Of a stretch of 64,000 nucleotides of DNA, positions 33,560-42,453 are shown in pieces; position 1 is the stretch's first letter, and each line of letters starts with the position of its first letter. Source of the stretch: Hyphomicrobiales bacterium (lineage in GTDB: Bacteria; Pseudomonadota; Alphaproteobacteria; Rhizobiales; Phreatobacteraceae); contig JAFKKV010000011.1 in the NCBI GenBank assembly GCA_017304475.1, positions 310,001 to 374,000 of the forward strand, in the 5' to 3' direction. Both the position numbers and the translations under genes were made by a program. The notes below the pieces were generated by a model, which made no database searches, had not been told where the DNA came from, and saw only the letters and a program-made list of their open reading frames with translations.

Positions 33560-35038
33560 GTGGCGTTGGCGGAATACGGGAAACTGTTCATCGGCGGGCA
33601 GTGGGTGGCGCCTCTCGACGGCGAGATCGTCGAGACCATCGATCCTTCCACCGGCAAGCCCTGGGCGCGGGTCGCCTTTGGCGGCATCAAGGACATGGAC
33701 CGCGCCGTCGCGGCGGCGCGCGAGGCCTTCGAGGGACCCTGGCGGCGCATGCCGGGTTATGAGCGCGCGGTGCTGCTGCGCCGCTTCGCCGATCTCTACG
33801 AACAGCGCGCGGCCGAGATGGCGGTGCTGGAATCGCGCGATACCGGCCGCCCGATCCGCGAGACGCGGCCGGATCTCGGCGCCCATCACCGTTGGTACCA
33901 CTGGTTTGCGTCGCTTGCCGACAAGCTCGACGGCCGCACCATTCCCATGGAGCCGGCGGTGCACGCCTATACCGAACGGCGGCCGGTCGGCGTCGTCGGC
34001 GCGATCACCCCGTGGAACGCGCCGATGCTCACCACCGCCTGGAAGGTCGGGCCGGCGCTGGCGGCCGGCTGCACGGTGGTGCTGAAGCCGGCTGAACATA
34101 CGCCGGTGACGGCCTATGAGCTGGCGGCGATCGCGGAGGCCGCCGGCCTGCCGCCCGGCGTGCTCAATGTCGTGCCGGGATATGGCCACACGGTCGGCGC
34201 CCATCTGGTGGCCCATCCCGGCGTCGACAAGATCGGCTTTACCGGCGAAGGCCGCACCGCCCAGGATATCCTGCGCGCCGGTGCCGCGACGCTGAAGCGC
34301 TTCTCTTTCGAACTCGGCGGCAAGTCGCCGCATATCATCTTCGAGGATGCCGATATCGAGCAGGCGCTGAACGCCGCGACCTCGTCGGCCTGGGTGGTCT
34401 GCGGTCAGAGCTGCGCGCTCGGCTCGCGCGTCCTGGTCCAGCGCTCGATTTATGACCGGGTGGTCGAGGAATTCAGGCGCCGGGCGGCACGCGTCCGCGT
34501 CGGCATGCCGCTCGACGAGACGACCCATATGGGCCCGCAGGCGCATGGCGAGCAGCTCGCCAAGACGCTGTCCTATGTCGCGATCGGCCAGGCCGAAGGC
34601 GCCGAACTGGTGACCGGCGGCAAGCGCATCGAGACCGGCGAGTTCGGCGCCGGCTTCTTCGTCCAGCCGACCGTCTTCGCCGGCGTCGACAACCGCATGC
34701 GCATCGCGCGGGAAGAGATCTTCGGACCGGTCGCCGCGCTCATTCCCTTCGAAGACGAGGACGAGGCGGTCGCCATTGCCAATGACACCCGCTACGGCCT
34801 GACCGCAGGCTTGTGGAGCCGCGACAGTGCCCGCGCCCACCGGGTCGCGGCCCGCATCGATGCCGGCATGGTCTGGGTCAACACCTATCGCTACATCCGC
34901 TGGTCGACGCCCTATGGCGGCATGAAGGCCAGCGGCTGGGGTCGCGAGAACGGCGTCGAGGCGCTCGACAGCTATCTCGACACCCGCACCACCATCGTCA
35001 GCACGTCGGGGCAGTTCCCCGACATCTACGCTCAATGA
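33560..35038 (+). CDS. NAD(P)-dependent aldehyde dehydrogenase
   Basis: A 492-residue ALDH-superfamily enzyme of normal length. Glu251 in FELGGKSP and nucleophilic Cys285 in CGQSCALGSR are present, with GVVGAITPWNAPM and EEIFGPV as further landmarks. It oxidises an aldehyde to the acid, or a semialdehyde. The GTG start is chosen because it follows a GGGG-rich site and no ATG fits the family start. First gene of the plus-strand arm, 17 to 26 bp before the short-chain dehydrogenase, suggesting an alcohol to aldehyde to acid route. Confidence 0.92.
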   Translation: MALAEYGKLFIGGQWVAPLDGEIVETIDPSTGKPWARVAFGGIKDMDRAVAAAREAFEGPWRRMPGYERAVLLRRFADLYEQRAAEMAVLESRDTGRPIRETRPDLGAHHRWYHWFASLADKLDGRTIPMEPAVHAYTERRPVGVVGAITPWNAPMLTTAWKVGPALAAGCTVVLKPAEHTPVTAYELAAIAEAAGLPPGVLNVVPGYGHTVGAHLVAHPGVDKIGFTGEGRTAQDILRAGAATLKRFSFELGGKSPHIIFEDADIEQALNAATSSAWVVCGQSCALGSRVLVQRSIYDRVVEEFRRRAARVRVGMPLDETTHMGPQAHGEQLAKTLSYVAIGQAEGAELVTGGKRIETGEFGAGFFVQPTVFAGVDNRMRIAREEIFGPVAALIPFEDEDEAVAIANDTRYGLTAGLWSRDSARAHRVAARIDAGMVWVNTYRYIRWSTPYGGMKASGWGRENGVEALDSYLDTRTTIVSTSGQFPDIYAQ

Positions 35039-35063
35039 TCATCAAGCGAAGGACATGAAGCTT

Positions 35064-35834
35064 ATGCGTCTTGCGGGCAAACTCGCGGTCGTCACGGCCG
35101 CCGCGTCGGGAATGGGCCGGGCCGGTGTCGAGCTCTTCCTGAGGGAAGGCGCCAGGGTCGCCGCCGTCGATATCGACGCCCAGGCGCTCGAGCGCCTGGC
35201 CGCCGACATGAAGGCCAAGGGCCATGCGATCGAGACGGTTCAGGCCGATCTGTCGCAGTCCGAGGCGGCCCGGCAATCGATCAACGAGGCGGCGGCCAGG
35301 CTCGGCGGCATCGACGTGCTCTGGGCCCATGCCGGCATTCCCGGCCCGGCCGGCGTCGAGAACCTCGATCTGGCGCAATATGAAAAGGCGATGGCGCTGA
35401 ACGTCACCTCGGCCGTGCTCGCCGCCGGTGAGGTGGTCGCCCATATGCGCAAGCGCGGCGGCGGCTCGCTGATCTTCACCGCCTCGGTGTCCGGCCTGGT
35501 CGGCTCGATGTTCAGCCCGGTCTATTCGGCGGGCAAATTCGCCATTGTCGGCCTGACCAAGTCGCTCGCCCAGCGCTTCGCGGCGGATGGCGTGCGCGTC
35601 AATGTCGTCTGTCCCGGGCTGACCGAGACGCCGATGAAGATGGGCTTCACCGCGCGTTCGGGAGATCCGGTCGAAGCCGCGGCGAACCAGGAGCGCCTGC
35701 TGACCCTGGTCCCGATGGGCCGGGTCTGCCGGCCCGAGGAGGTCGCCCACGCCGTGCTCTGGCTCGCCTCCGACGACGCCTCCTTCGTCACCGGCGTCGC
35801 GCTGCCGGTCGATGGCGGCTTTACCGCACGCTGA
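35064..35834 (+). CDS. Short-chain dehydrogenase/reductase (SDR)
   Basis: A 256-residue classical SDR. The cofactor motif is TAAASGMGRA (the usual TGxxxGxG with Ala for the first Gly), then NVT, Ser in FTASVSGL and the YSAGK catalytic pair. DIDAQALE after the second strand suggests NAD preference. The start MRLAGKLAVV is preferred to an ATG three codons earlier because AAGGA is only one base from the latter. It probably oxidises the alcohol that feeds the aldehyde dehydrogenase. Confidence 0.9.
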   Translation: MRLAGKLAVVTAAASGMGRAGVELFLREGARVAAVDIDAQALERLAADMKAKGHAIETVQADLSQSEAARQSINEAAARLGGIDVLWAHAGIPGPAGVENLDLAQYEKAMALNVTSAVLAAGEVVAHMRKRGGGSLIFTASVSGLVGSMFSPVYSAGKFAIVGLTKSLAQRFAADGVRVNVVCPGLTETPMKMGFTARSGDPVEAAANQERLLTLVPMGRVCRPEEVAHAVLWLASDDASFVTGVALPVDGGFTAR

Positions 35835-35906
35835 TCTGAAAAGCGGCCCGCGAGAGGCCGGCACATCCACGTCAAGACGTCGAATGATCCTCGGGAGGGA
35901 CTTCAC

Positions 35907-37109
35907 ATGACCACCGTCAGCAAACGCACGCTGCTGCAGCTCACCGCGACCGCGGTCGCGGTCGGCGCCACCTCGGCGCAGGCGGCCGATCCGCTCAAGC
36001 TCGGCGTCCTGGTGCCGCTGACCGGGGCGACCGCCTCCGACGGCGCCCGCATGCTGAAGGCCCATGAACTCGCCGCCAAGGAGATCAATGCCAGCGGGCT
36101 TGCCGGGCTCGGTGGCGCCAAGATCGAACTGATCGTCGGGGATACCCAATCGAGGCCCGAGGTCGGTCGCAGCGAGGCCGAGCGCCTGATCTCGCGCAAC
36201 GGCGTCAGCGCCTTGCTGGGTGCCTGGGCGTCCGCCGTGACCATCCCGTCGATGCAGGTGGCCGAGCGCTATCGCACGCCTTTCATCGTGACCAGCGCGG
36301 TCACCGATTCGATCACCGAGCAGAAGCTGCAATTCGTCTTCCGCGTATCCCCCAAGGGGAGCTGGGCGGCCAAGGACGTGGCGAACTTCATTATCCACCT
36401 GCGTGCCAAGGGGGCGCCGGTCAACAAGGTCGCGCTGGCCTATGAGGACGGACCCTTCGGCCAGACTGTCTCGAAGGGATACAAGACCTATCTGCCGGAA
36501 CAGGGCATCCAGTTCGTCGCCGAGGAAACCTTCCGGACCGGATCGGCCGACCTGTCGACCCAGGCCGCCAAGCTGAAGGCGAGCGGCGCCGACCTCGTGC
36601 TCATCGTCTGCTATGTCGACGACGAAACCGTGCTGCTCAGGGCCCTCGCCGCCCAGCAGTACAAGCCGCTGGTGCTCGGTTATGGCGGCGGCCATGTCCA
36701 CCCGACTTTGCTCCAGCTCGGCCCGCTCGTCGAAGGCGCTTTCGGCATCGTCGAGTGGATGCCGGATATCAAGAAGGCGGCGAGCGAAGCCTTCGTGAAG
36801 GCCTATCGCGCCGCCTATAACAACGAGGCACCGTTGAGCAATTCGGCGCAGGCCTATGCCTCGACCTGGGCCCTGGCTCTGGCGGCGAATGCCGCAGGAA
36901 ACCGCAACCCCATCGCGATCCGCGATGCCCTGCGCAAGCTCCGGCTTTCGGACGGCCCCGCGGCGCTGCTGCCCAACGATGCCCTGGCTTTCGACGAGAA
37001 CGGCCAGAACATCGTCGGCAACGTCATGTCGCAGGTGATCGGCGGCCAGTTCGTCACCGTCTGGCCGGAAGCCGTCGCCAGCCAGCCGATCAAGCTGCCT
37101 GCGCGCTGA
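35907..37109 (+). CDS. Branched-chain amino acid-type ABC substrate-binding protein (LivJ-like)
   Basis: A 400-residue periplasmic binding protein of peripla_BP_6 type. The N-terminus KRTLLQLTATAVAVGATSAQA is a signal peptide with cleavage at about residue 26. The mature part starts LKLGVLVPLTGATASDG, with RNGVSALLGAWAS and QPLVLGYGGGHVHP typical of the family. Despite the family name, many members bind aromatic acids, amides or short organic acids. It begins the importer genes of the plus-strand arm, with GGGAGG before the ATG. Confidence 0.9.
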   Translation: MTTVSKRTLLQLTATAVAVGATSAQAADPLKLGVLVPLTGATASDGARMLKAHELAAKEINASGLAGLGGAKIELIVGDTQSRPEVGRSEAERLISRNGVSALLGAWASAVTIPSMQVAERYRTPFIVTSAVTDSITEQKLQFVFRVSPKGSWAAKDVANFIIHLRAKGAPVNKVALAYEDGPFGQTVSKGYKTYLPEQGIQFVAEETFRTGSADLSTQAAKLKASGADLVLIVCYVDDETVLLRALAAQQYKPLVLGYGGGHVHPTLLQLGPLVEGAFGIVEWMPDIKKAASEAFVKAYRAAYNNEAPLSNSAQAYASTWALALAANAAGNRNPIAIRDALRKLRLSDGPAALLPNDALAFDENGQNIVGNVMSQVIGGQFVTVWPEAVASQPIKLPAR

Positions 37110-37196
37110 CCGCATCCCGACGTCGTGATCGCTTCCGAAGCTCAGGCCGCACGACAGTGCGGCCGGGCCCGGCCGCTCCAGCCTGGAAAGATGCCC

Positions 37197-38069
37197 ATGT
37201 CCTTCGGGATATTCCTGCAAGCCGTCGTCAGCGGCCTCGCCAATGGCGCGATCTACGCCTTGATCGCGGTTGGTCTCACGCTCGTCTTCGGTGTCATGCG
37301 GATCATCAATTTCGCCCATGGCGAATTCCTGATGATCGCCATGTATGCCGGTTATTTCAGCTGGGCCCTCCTGGGCATCGATCCGCTCCTGTCCATCCTG
37401 ATCGTCACGCCGGCGCTGATGCTGGCCGGCGTGCTGCTCTACGGCACGCTGGTGCGCTTCGCGTTGAACGTGCCGGAGATCAACCAGATGGCGGTGACGC
37501 TCGGCCTGTCGCTTTTGCTCCAGCACCTGGCGCTGGTGCTGTTCACCGGCGACAACATGCTGGTGACGCAGCCGCGCTCGACCGCCGGTATCGTGATGGG
37601 GCCGGTCGTCGTGCAGATCAACCAGCTGATCGCCTGCGGCGCTTCGCTGACTTTGCTGGGGCTGCTCTACCTGTTCATGAAGAAGACCGATTTCGGCCTG
37701 GTCATGCGCGCCGTGTCGCAATCGCGTGATGGCGCCGCATTGTCGGGTATCGACATCGCGGCCGTCTATAAATGGGCCATGGCGGTCGGTGTCGGCACGC
37801 TCGGCGTCACCGGCCCGCTGCTGGTCTCCATCCTCTACGCCAATCCCCATGTCGGCGCGCTGTTCACCCTGAAGGCCTTCGTCATCGTCATTGTCGGCGG
37901 CCTCGGCAGTTTCGGCGGGGCGCTGGTCGGCGCGATGGTGGTGGGGCTCGCCGAAGGCATAGCCGGAGCCTGGTTCTCGGCATCCGTCGCCGCCGCGGTG
38001 CCCTTCGCGATCCTGATCCTGATCCTGCTGGTGCGCCCCGAGGGCCTGATGTTCCGGAGTGCCCGCTAA
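37197..38069 (+). CDS. ABC permease, LivH-like
   Basis: A 290-residue membrane protein with about eight hydrophobic helices. GLANGAIYALIAVGLTLVFGVMRIINFAHGEFLMI at the start is the LivH hallmark (in pieces: GAIYALIAVGLTL, INFAHGEF), and the late EAA-like loop is GGLGSFGGALVGA. The ATG with GGAAAG 6 nt upstream is chosen over one two codons earlier. It overlaps the next gene by one base. Confidence 0.9.
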   Translation: MSFGIFLQAVVSGLANGAIYALIAVGLTLVFGVMRIINFAHGEFLMIAMYAGYFSWALLGIDPLLSILIVTPALMLAGVLLYGTLVRFALNVPEINQMAVTLGLSLLLQHLALVLFTGDNMLVTQPRSTAGIVMGPVVVQINQLIACGASLTLLGLLYLFMKKTDFGLVMRAVSQSRDGAALSGIDIAAVYKWAMAVGVGTLGVTGPLLVSILYANPHVGALFTLKAFVIVIVGGLGSFGGALVGAMVVGLAEGIAGAWFSASVAAAVPFAILILILLVRPEGLMFRSAR

Positions 38070-39088
38070 TGGCCAGCCTGCGCAACATCCTGGTCATTAC
38101 CGGCCTGGTCGCGGCCGCCTTTTTCGCCGCCAGCGGCGATCGCTATTACATGGACATCTTCATCCTCACCTGTTTCTACGGCACGCTCGCCGTGTCGTGG
38201 AACCTGATGGCCGGCCTGACCGGGCTGATGTCGCTCGGCCATGCGCTGTTCGTCGGCATCGGCGCCTATAGCGTCGCCTGGGGCGCCTCGGTTCACGGCT
38301 GGCCGCCGATCGTGACATGGCCGCTCGGCATCGCGCTGTCGGTCGCCGCCGCCGCGGTCATCGGCCTGCTCTGTTTCCGGTATGGATTGCGCGGCTATTT
38401 CTTCGCCATCGCGACGCTCGCCTTCAACGAGGTCGCCTTCTTCATGGTCTCGGGCAGCATCACGCTCGGCCGTTCCGACGGCATCATCCTGCCGATCTCC
38501 TCCGACGACTCGCTCGCCCGGCTGCAATTCTTCGAGAAATGGCCCTATGGGCTGATCATCGGCACTGTGCTGATCGCGACGCTGATAGCGGGCGAACTGC
38601 TGATGAAGTCGCGCACCGGCTATTACTGGCGGGCGCTGCGCGACAATGAGGAGGCGGCCGAGGCCCTCGGCATCAATGCGCGGACCCTGAAGCTGCGCTG
38701 CTTCATGATCAGCGCCGGCATTTCCGGCCTCTGCGGCGCCTTCTACGCCAATTACGTCGCCTTCGTTGATCCGCGCTCGGTGCTCGGCATCGACCTGTCG
38801 ATCCAGATGCTGGTCTATTCGATCATCGGCGGCATGTCGCTTCTTTGGGGACCGCTGGTCGGCGCCGCCCTCCTGGTGCCGTTCAGCATCTTTCTGCGCG
38901 GCTTCACCTCCATCCAGGGCAGCGACATCATCGTCTACGCCATCCTGCTGATCGTGCTGGCGCTGGTCCTGCCGCAGGGCATTGCCGGCTGGTTCGCCGG
39001 CCGCTGGCGCCGCGCGCGGGCGCAGCGCCGCAAGGCCGCGCGCCCCGGCGTCAGCCTCGCCGGGCCCGCGCCGGAGGCGGGATCATGA
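38069..39088 (+). CDS. ABC permease, LivM-like
   Basis: A 339-residue membrane protein with about nine to ten helices. NLMAGLTGLMSLGHALFVGIGAYSVA is the LivM signature and GGMSLLWGPLVGAALLVP the EAA-like loop. It carries a basic C-terminal tail (AGRWRRARAQRRKAARP). Its ATG shares a base with the LivH stop (TAATG) and its stop overlaps the ATPase start as ATGA, so the transporter genes are coupled. Confidence 0.9.
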   Translation: MASLRNILVITGLVAAAFFAASGDRYYMDIFILTCFYGTLAVSWNLMAGLTGLMSLGHALFVGIGAYSVAWGASVHGWPPIVTWPLGIALSVAAAAVIGLLCFRYGLRGYFFAIATLAFNEVAFFMVSGSITLGRSDGIILPISSDDSLARLQFFEKWPYGLIIGTVLIATLIAGELLMKSRTGYYWRALRDNEEAAEALGINARTLKLRCFMISAGISGLCGAFYANYVAFVDPRSVLGIDLSIQMLVYSIIGGMSLLWGPLVGAALLVPFSIFLRGFTSIQGSDIIVYAILLIVLALVLPQGIAGWFAGRWRRARAQRRKAARPGVSLAGPAPEAGS

Positions 39089-39807
39089 CCGCGCTCCTCA
39101 CCCTCGAGGGGGTCAGCAAGTCCTTCGGTGGCCTCAAGGCCTTGCACGATGTCGGCTTCAGCGTCGAGGCCGGCGAGATCTTCGCGATCATCGGCCCGAA
39201 CGGCGCCGGCAAGACCACCCTGTTCAACTGCATCGCCGGCGCGATCCCGCCCTCCTCGGGCACGATCCACTTCGCCGGCCGGCGCATCGACGGCCGGCGG
39301 CCGCACGAGATCTGCAGCCTCGGCCTCGTCCGCACCTTCCAGATCGTCAAGCCGTTTCGCGGCATGACGGTTCTGGAAAACGTCAAGGTGGCGGCCTTTG
39401 CCCGCCACCCCTCGGCGCGCGCCGCCGAGGCGCTCGCCCGCGGTGTGATCGACCGGCTGGACATGGCCGACCTCGCCGATGTCGATGCCGACGAACTCAA
39501 TGTCGCGCAATTGCGCCGGCTCGAGATCGCCCGGGCGCTCGCGACCGAGCCGAAAATGCTGCTGCTGGACGAGGCGCTCGCCGGCCTCACCGCCACGGAG
39601 ACGGTGGTGATGTGCGACATCATTCGCCGGCTGCCGGAACAGGGCATCGCGGTGATCGTCGTCGAGCACTCTATTCCCGTGGTCAGCAGCCTGTGCGGCC
39701 GGGCGGTGGTCATCACCTTCGGCGAGGTTCTGGTCGAAGGCCCGACGCGCCAGGTGATCGCCGATCCCAGGGTCCAGGAAGCCTATCTCGGCAAGGCGGA
39801 AGCATGA
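39085..39807 (+). CDS. ABC ATPase, LivG-like, with altered signature motif
   Basis: A 240-residue ATPase. Walker A is GPNGAGKTT and the Q-loop is in LVRTFQIVKPF. The signature is unusual: ELNVAQLRRLEIARAL in place of LSxGQxRR, and Walker B is MLLLDEALAGL, with Ala where Pro is common. LivG proteins tolerate a loose signature, and its partner LivF has a canonical one, so the pair may have one normal ATP site. Overlaps livM and livF by 4 nt each. Confidence 0.9.
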   Translation: MTALLTLEGVSKSFGGLKALHDVGFSVEAGEIFAIIGPNGAGKTTLFNCIAGAIPPSSGTIHFAGRRIDGRRPHEICSLGLVRTFQIVKPFRGMTVLENVKVAAFARHPSARAAEALARGVIDRLDMADLADVDADELNVAQLRRLEIARALATEPKMLLLDEALAGLTATETVVMCDIIRRLPEQGIAVIVVEHSIPVVSSLCGRAVVITFGEVLVEGPTRQVIADPRVQEAYLGKAEA

Positions 39808-40514
39808 GCACGCTGTCGGTGGAGAAGGTCTCGGCCGGCTACGGCAAGGTCAAGGTCATCAGGGGCATCGACCTCGAGATCGCGGCGGGCCGGCGGATCG
39901 CGCTGGTCGGCTCGAACGGTGCCGGCAAGAGCACGATCGTCAAGGCGATCAACGGCCTGCTGCCGCTCGGCGGTGGCAGTATCGCATGGGACGGCAGCCC
40001 GATCGGCACGATGCGCGCCTCGCACCGCACCCGGGCGGGGATTGCGACGGTGCCGGAGGGACGGCTGCTGTTTCCGACCTGCACGGTGCTCGAAAATCTC
40101 TGCGCGGCGACGAGCTATGGCGACGCCAAGGCCCATCGCGAGCAGAGCCTCGACAAGGTGTTCGCGCTGTTTCCGCGCCTCAAGGAGCGCGCAGCCCAGC
40201 AGGCCGGCACCCTGTCGGGCGGCGAGCAGCAGATGGTCGCCATCGGCCGCGCGCTGATGACGCGGCCGCGTCTCCTGATCCTCGACGAACCCTCGATCGG
40301 GCTGGCACCGCGGGTCGTCGCCGAGATCTTCGAGGTGCTCGGCAGCCTGACCGGAACCGGCATGAGCCTGCTGCTGGTCGAGCAGAACATTCAGCTCAGC
40401 CTGCGCTCGGTCGACTACGCCTATGTGCTCCAGCAGGGCGAGATCGTCCTGCAGGGGGCGGCCGCGGACCTGCTCGGCGATGCCAAGGTCCAGGCCGCCT
40501 ATCTCGGGCAGTGA
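39804..40514 (+). CDS. ABC ATPase, LivF-like
   Basis: A 236-residue ATPase. Walker A GSNGAGKST, signature LSGGEQQMVAIGRAL, Walker B LLILDEPSIGLAP and the short LLLVEQNIQL H-region (Gln/Asn in place of His, normal for LivF) are all visible. It completes a five-gene Liv-type importer. Last gene of the plus-strand arm; convergent with rppH 66 bp away, with no clear terminator between. Confidence 0.92.
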   Translation: MSTLSVEKVSAGYGKVKVIRGIDLEIAAGRRIALVGSNGAGKSTIVKAINGLLPLGGGSIAWDGSPIGTMRASHRTRAGIATVPEGRLLFPTCTVLENLCAATSYGDAKAHREQSLDKVFALFPRLKERAAQQAGTLSGGEQQMVAIGRALMTRPRLLILDEPSIGLAPRVVAEIFEVLGSLTGTGMSLLLVEQNIQLSLRSVDYAYVLQQGEIVLQGAAADLLGDAKVQAAYLGQ

Positions 40515-40580
40515 CGGCTACGGCCGCGCGCCCGGCGGAAGCGCGCGCGCGGCGGTCGGCCCGCGGCGAGGCCCTCCGGT

Positions 40581-41084
40581 TCAGCGCGTGAACGGCGCGA
40601 AGGTCTGCACCACGCGCTCGTAGACGCCGCGCTTGAACGGAATGATCAGCTCCGGCATGGCGGTCAGGCGCTCCCAGCGCCAGGCCTCGAATTCCGGCTT
40701 GTGGCCGCCGCCGGGATGGGCGACGTCGATCTCGCCGTCCGGGCCGTCGAAGCGGAAGGCGAACCACTTCTGGGTCTGGCCGCGATAGCGGCCGCGCCAG
40801 GCCTGGCCGGCGACCACCTGCGGCAGGTCATAGGCGAACCATTCCGGCGCCTCGGCGAGCAAGGTCGCCGACCGCACATTGGTTTCCTCGTAGAGCTCGC
40901 GCCGGGCCGCGGCCAGCGGTTCCTCGCCCGGATCGATGCCGCCTTGCGGCATTTGCCAGGAATGGCTGCCGTCGACATGCTCGGGCGCGGGCCCCTTCCG
41001 TTTGCCGGCGAAGACGAGGCCGTCGCGGTTGATCAGAACCACCCCGACACAGGGGCGGTAGGGCAGGTCTTCGAAGCGGGTCAT
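40581..41084 (-). CDS. rppH: RNA pyrophosphohydrolase
   Basis: A 167-residue Nudix enzyme that removes pyrophosphate from mRNA 5' ends and so starts decay. [21 protein letters not shown] opens the family; the Nudix box runs from GGIDPGEEP to REL-YEETN, and [13 protein letters not shown] is specific to the RppH/NudH group. In Hyphomicrobiales it commonly neighbours the polysaccharide deacetylase gene, as here (31-bp gap, same direction). Confidence 0.93.
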   Translation of the reverse strand: MTRFEDLPYRPCVGVVLINRDGLVFAGKRKGPAPEHVDGSHSWQMPQGGIDPGEEPLAAARRELYEETNVRSATLLAEAPEWFAYDLPQVVAGQAWRGRYRGQTQKWFAFRFDGPDGEIDVAHPGGGHKPEFEAWRWERLTAMPELIIPFKRGVYERVVQTFAPFTR

Positions 41085-41115
41085 GATGCGGTCCGGGCGA
41101 GGCGTTGGCGGAATA

Positions 41116-42285
41116 TTAACCAGCCGGCGGCCGGCGCGCCACGCCCGCTGTGACCGGAACCAGCAGAAGGCCGCGGCTTTCCAGGGCGCGTGCCCATTGG
41201 GTCACGCGGTCGATGGTGACGGGCAGCGCCGAGCCGACGCCGAGCGCGAAGCCGCGCTCGCGCGCCCGCGCTTCCAGCCGCGCCAACTGCGCGTCGAGTT
41301 CGGCCGGCGTCGGCACGCGATCGAGATGGACGTCGCCGCGCAGCGTCGGCTGCTGCAGCGGACCGGCGAGCTGCTGCATCAGGCTGCGCGGGCTGGTGCC
41401 GTCATCGATCGCCATCAGGCCGCGTTTGGCGGTCTCCCGCAGGATCGGCGCCAGGGCCGCTTCGGAGGCGGTGAACTTGGCGCCCATATAGTTGACGATG
41501 CCGGCATAACCCTGGAAACGGCTCATCGCCCAATGCAGCCGCTCGGTGTTGCGTTCGGCCGACAGCGTGGTCAGGAGCGTCTGCGGGCCGGGATCGTTGT
41601 CGGGAAAGTCGAACGGCTCCATCGGCACCTGGAGGAACACCTCGTGGCCCTCGGAGCGGGCCCGCATCACCACGCGCTCGAGATCGGCGCCGTAAGGGGC
41701 GAAGGCGAGCGATATGGCGCCGGGCAATTTGCTGATCGCCTCGGCGGTGCTGTTCTGGCCGATGCCGAGCCCGCCGATCAGGATCGCCACCCGCGGCAGC
41801 GCGGATTGCTGGCCGCTCGGCACCCGGAAGCTGCGGGCATAGGCCTCCGAGGGCTTGCGTCCGTCGGGGGCGATGCGCGGCAGCGGGCCCTGGGCGCCAC
41901 GCTCGCTGAGGCGCGGATCGAGGCCGGCGGTGCGGTCGGTCGCCGGCGCCGCGGCGACCCGCACTTCGCGCTTGGCGCCCGACATGCCGTCGATGATGTT
42001 GATGGTGGTGCCGCCGTCGGCCGCCGTCTCGTCCGATGCGGCCGGCGGGGTCGGCGCCGGCTGCGCTTCGGTGCGTTCGGCGGTGCGCGGCACCGGTGTG
42101 GCGATGGCGGCGACCGCGCGCGGTTCACCGCCCAGCGGATTGCGGATGAACAGCATCGTGCCGGCAATGGCGAGCACCGCCGCGCCGACGAGGCCCGCGG
42201 CCACCGGCATCAGCGGCGGCAACCGCCGCCGTCGGGTTTCAGTTTTGGTCTCGACCCCGAGCGGGGCATTGAGGTCATCTGTCAT
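41116..42285 (-). CDS. Divergent polysaccharide deacetylase family protein (YibQ-like)
   Basis: A 389-residue envelope protein. A cytoplasmic basic start, one membrane helix (about residues 27-47, [21 protein letters not shown]), a Pro/Ala-rich linker to about 160, then the catalytic-type domain: [47 protein letters not shown] and [12 protein letters not shown]610/YibQ proteins are thought to act on polysaccharide or peptidoglycan; activity is unproven. A CtrA-type site lies 57 bp upstream. No good ribosome site is seen before the ATG. Confidence 0.88.
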   Translation of the reverse strand: MTDDLNAPLGVETKTETRRRRLPPLMPVAAGLVGAAVLAIAGTMLFIRNPLGGEPRAVAAIATPVPRTAERTEAQPAPTPPAASDETAADGGTTINIIDGMSGAKREVRVAAAPATDRTAGLDPRLSERGAQGPLPRIAPDGRKPSEAYARSFRVPSGQQSALPRVAILIGGLGIGQNSTAEAISKLPGAISLAFAPYGADLERVVMRARSEGHEVFLQVPMEPFDFPDNDPGPQTLLTTLSAERNTERLHWAMSRFQGYAGIVNYMGAKFTASEAALAPILRETAKRGLMAIDDGTSPRSLMQQLAGPLQQPTLRGDVHLDRVPTPAELDAQLARLEARARERGFALGVGSALPVTIDRVTQWARALESRGLLLVPVTAGVARRPPAG

Positions 42286-42341
42286 GGCGCGCCGGCTTGC
42301 GGGAAACGGGTCGCCGCCACATCTTCATCGGGCCGGAACTC

Positions 42342-42357
42342 TTAAGCGTCGGTTAAC
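42342..42357. promoter_or_regulatory. CtrA-type box upstream of the deacetylase gene
   Basis: TTAA (42342-42345), 7 bp, then TTAAC (42353-42357) exactly fits the full CtrA consensus TTAA-N7-TTAAC. It lies between the divergent deacetylase gene and proA, 57 bp from the former and 97 bp from the latter. Short sites can occur by chance, but TTAA is rare in this GC-rich DNA. Confidence 0.5.
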
Positions 42358-42453
42358 CAAAGGCGCTCAATGCGCGCGGGTCGCATCCCGCCGGCGAGAT
42401 TTTGCGCAAGGCCTCGGCCGTGCTAGGCAAGGCGCCCCCGGAGACTGTCCCAA

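Noticed and set aside
41105..41120. Second CtrA site (TTAACC) at the end of the deacetylase gene
   Set aside because: Only one half-site is present, with no TTAA seven bases away, and it includes the stop codon of the gene.
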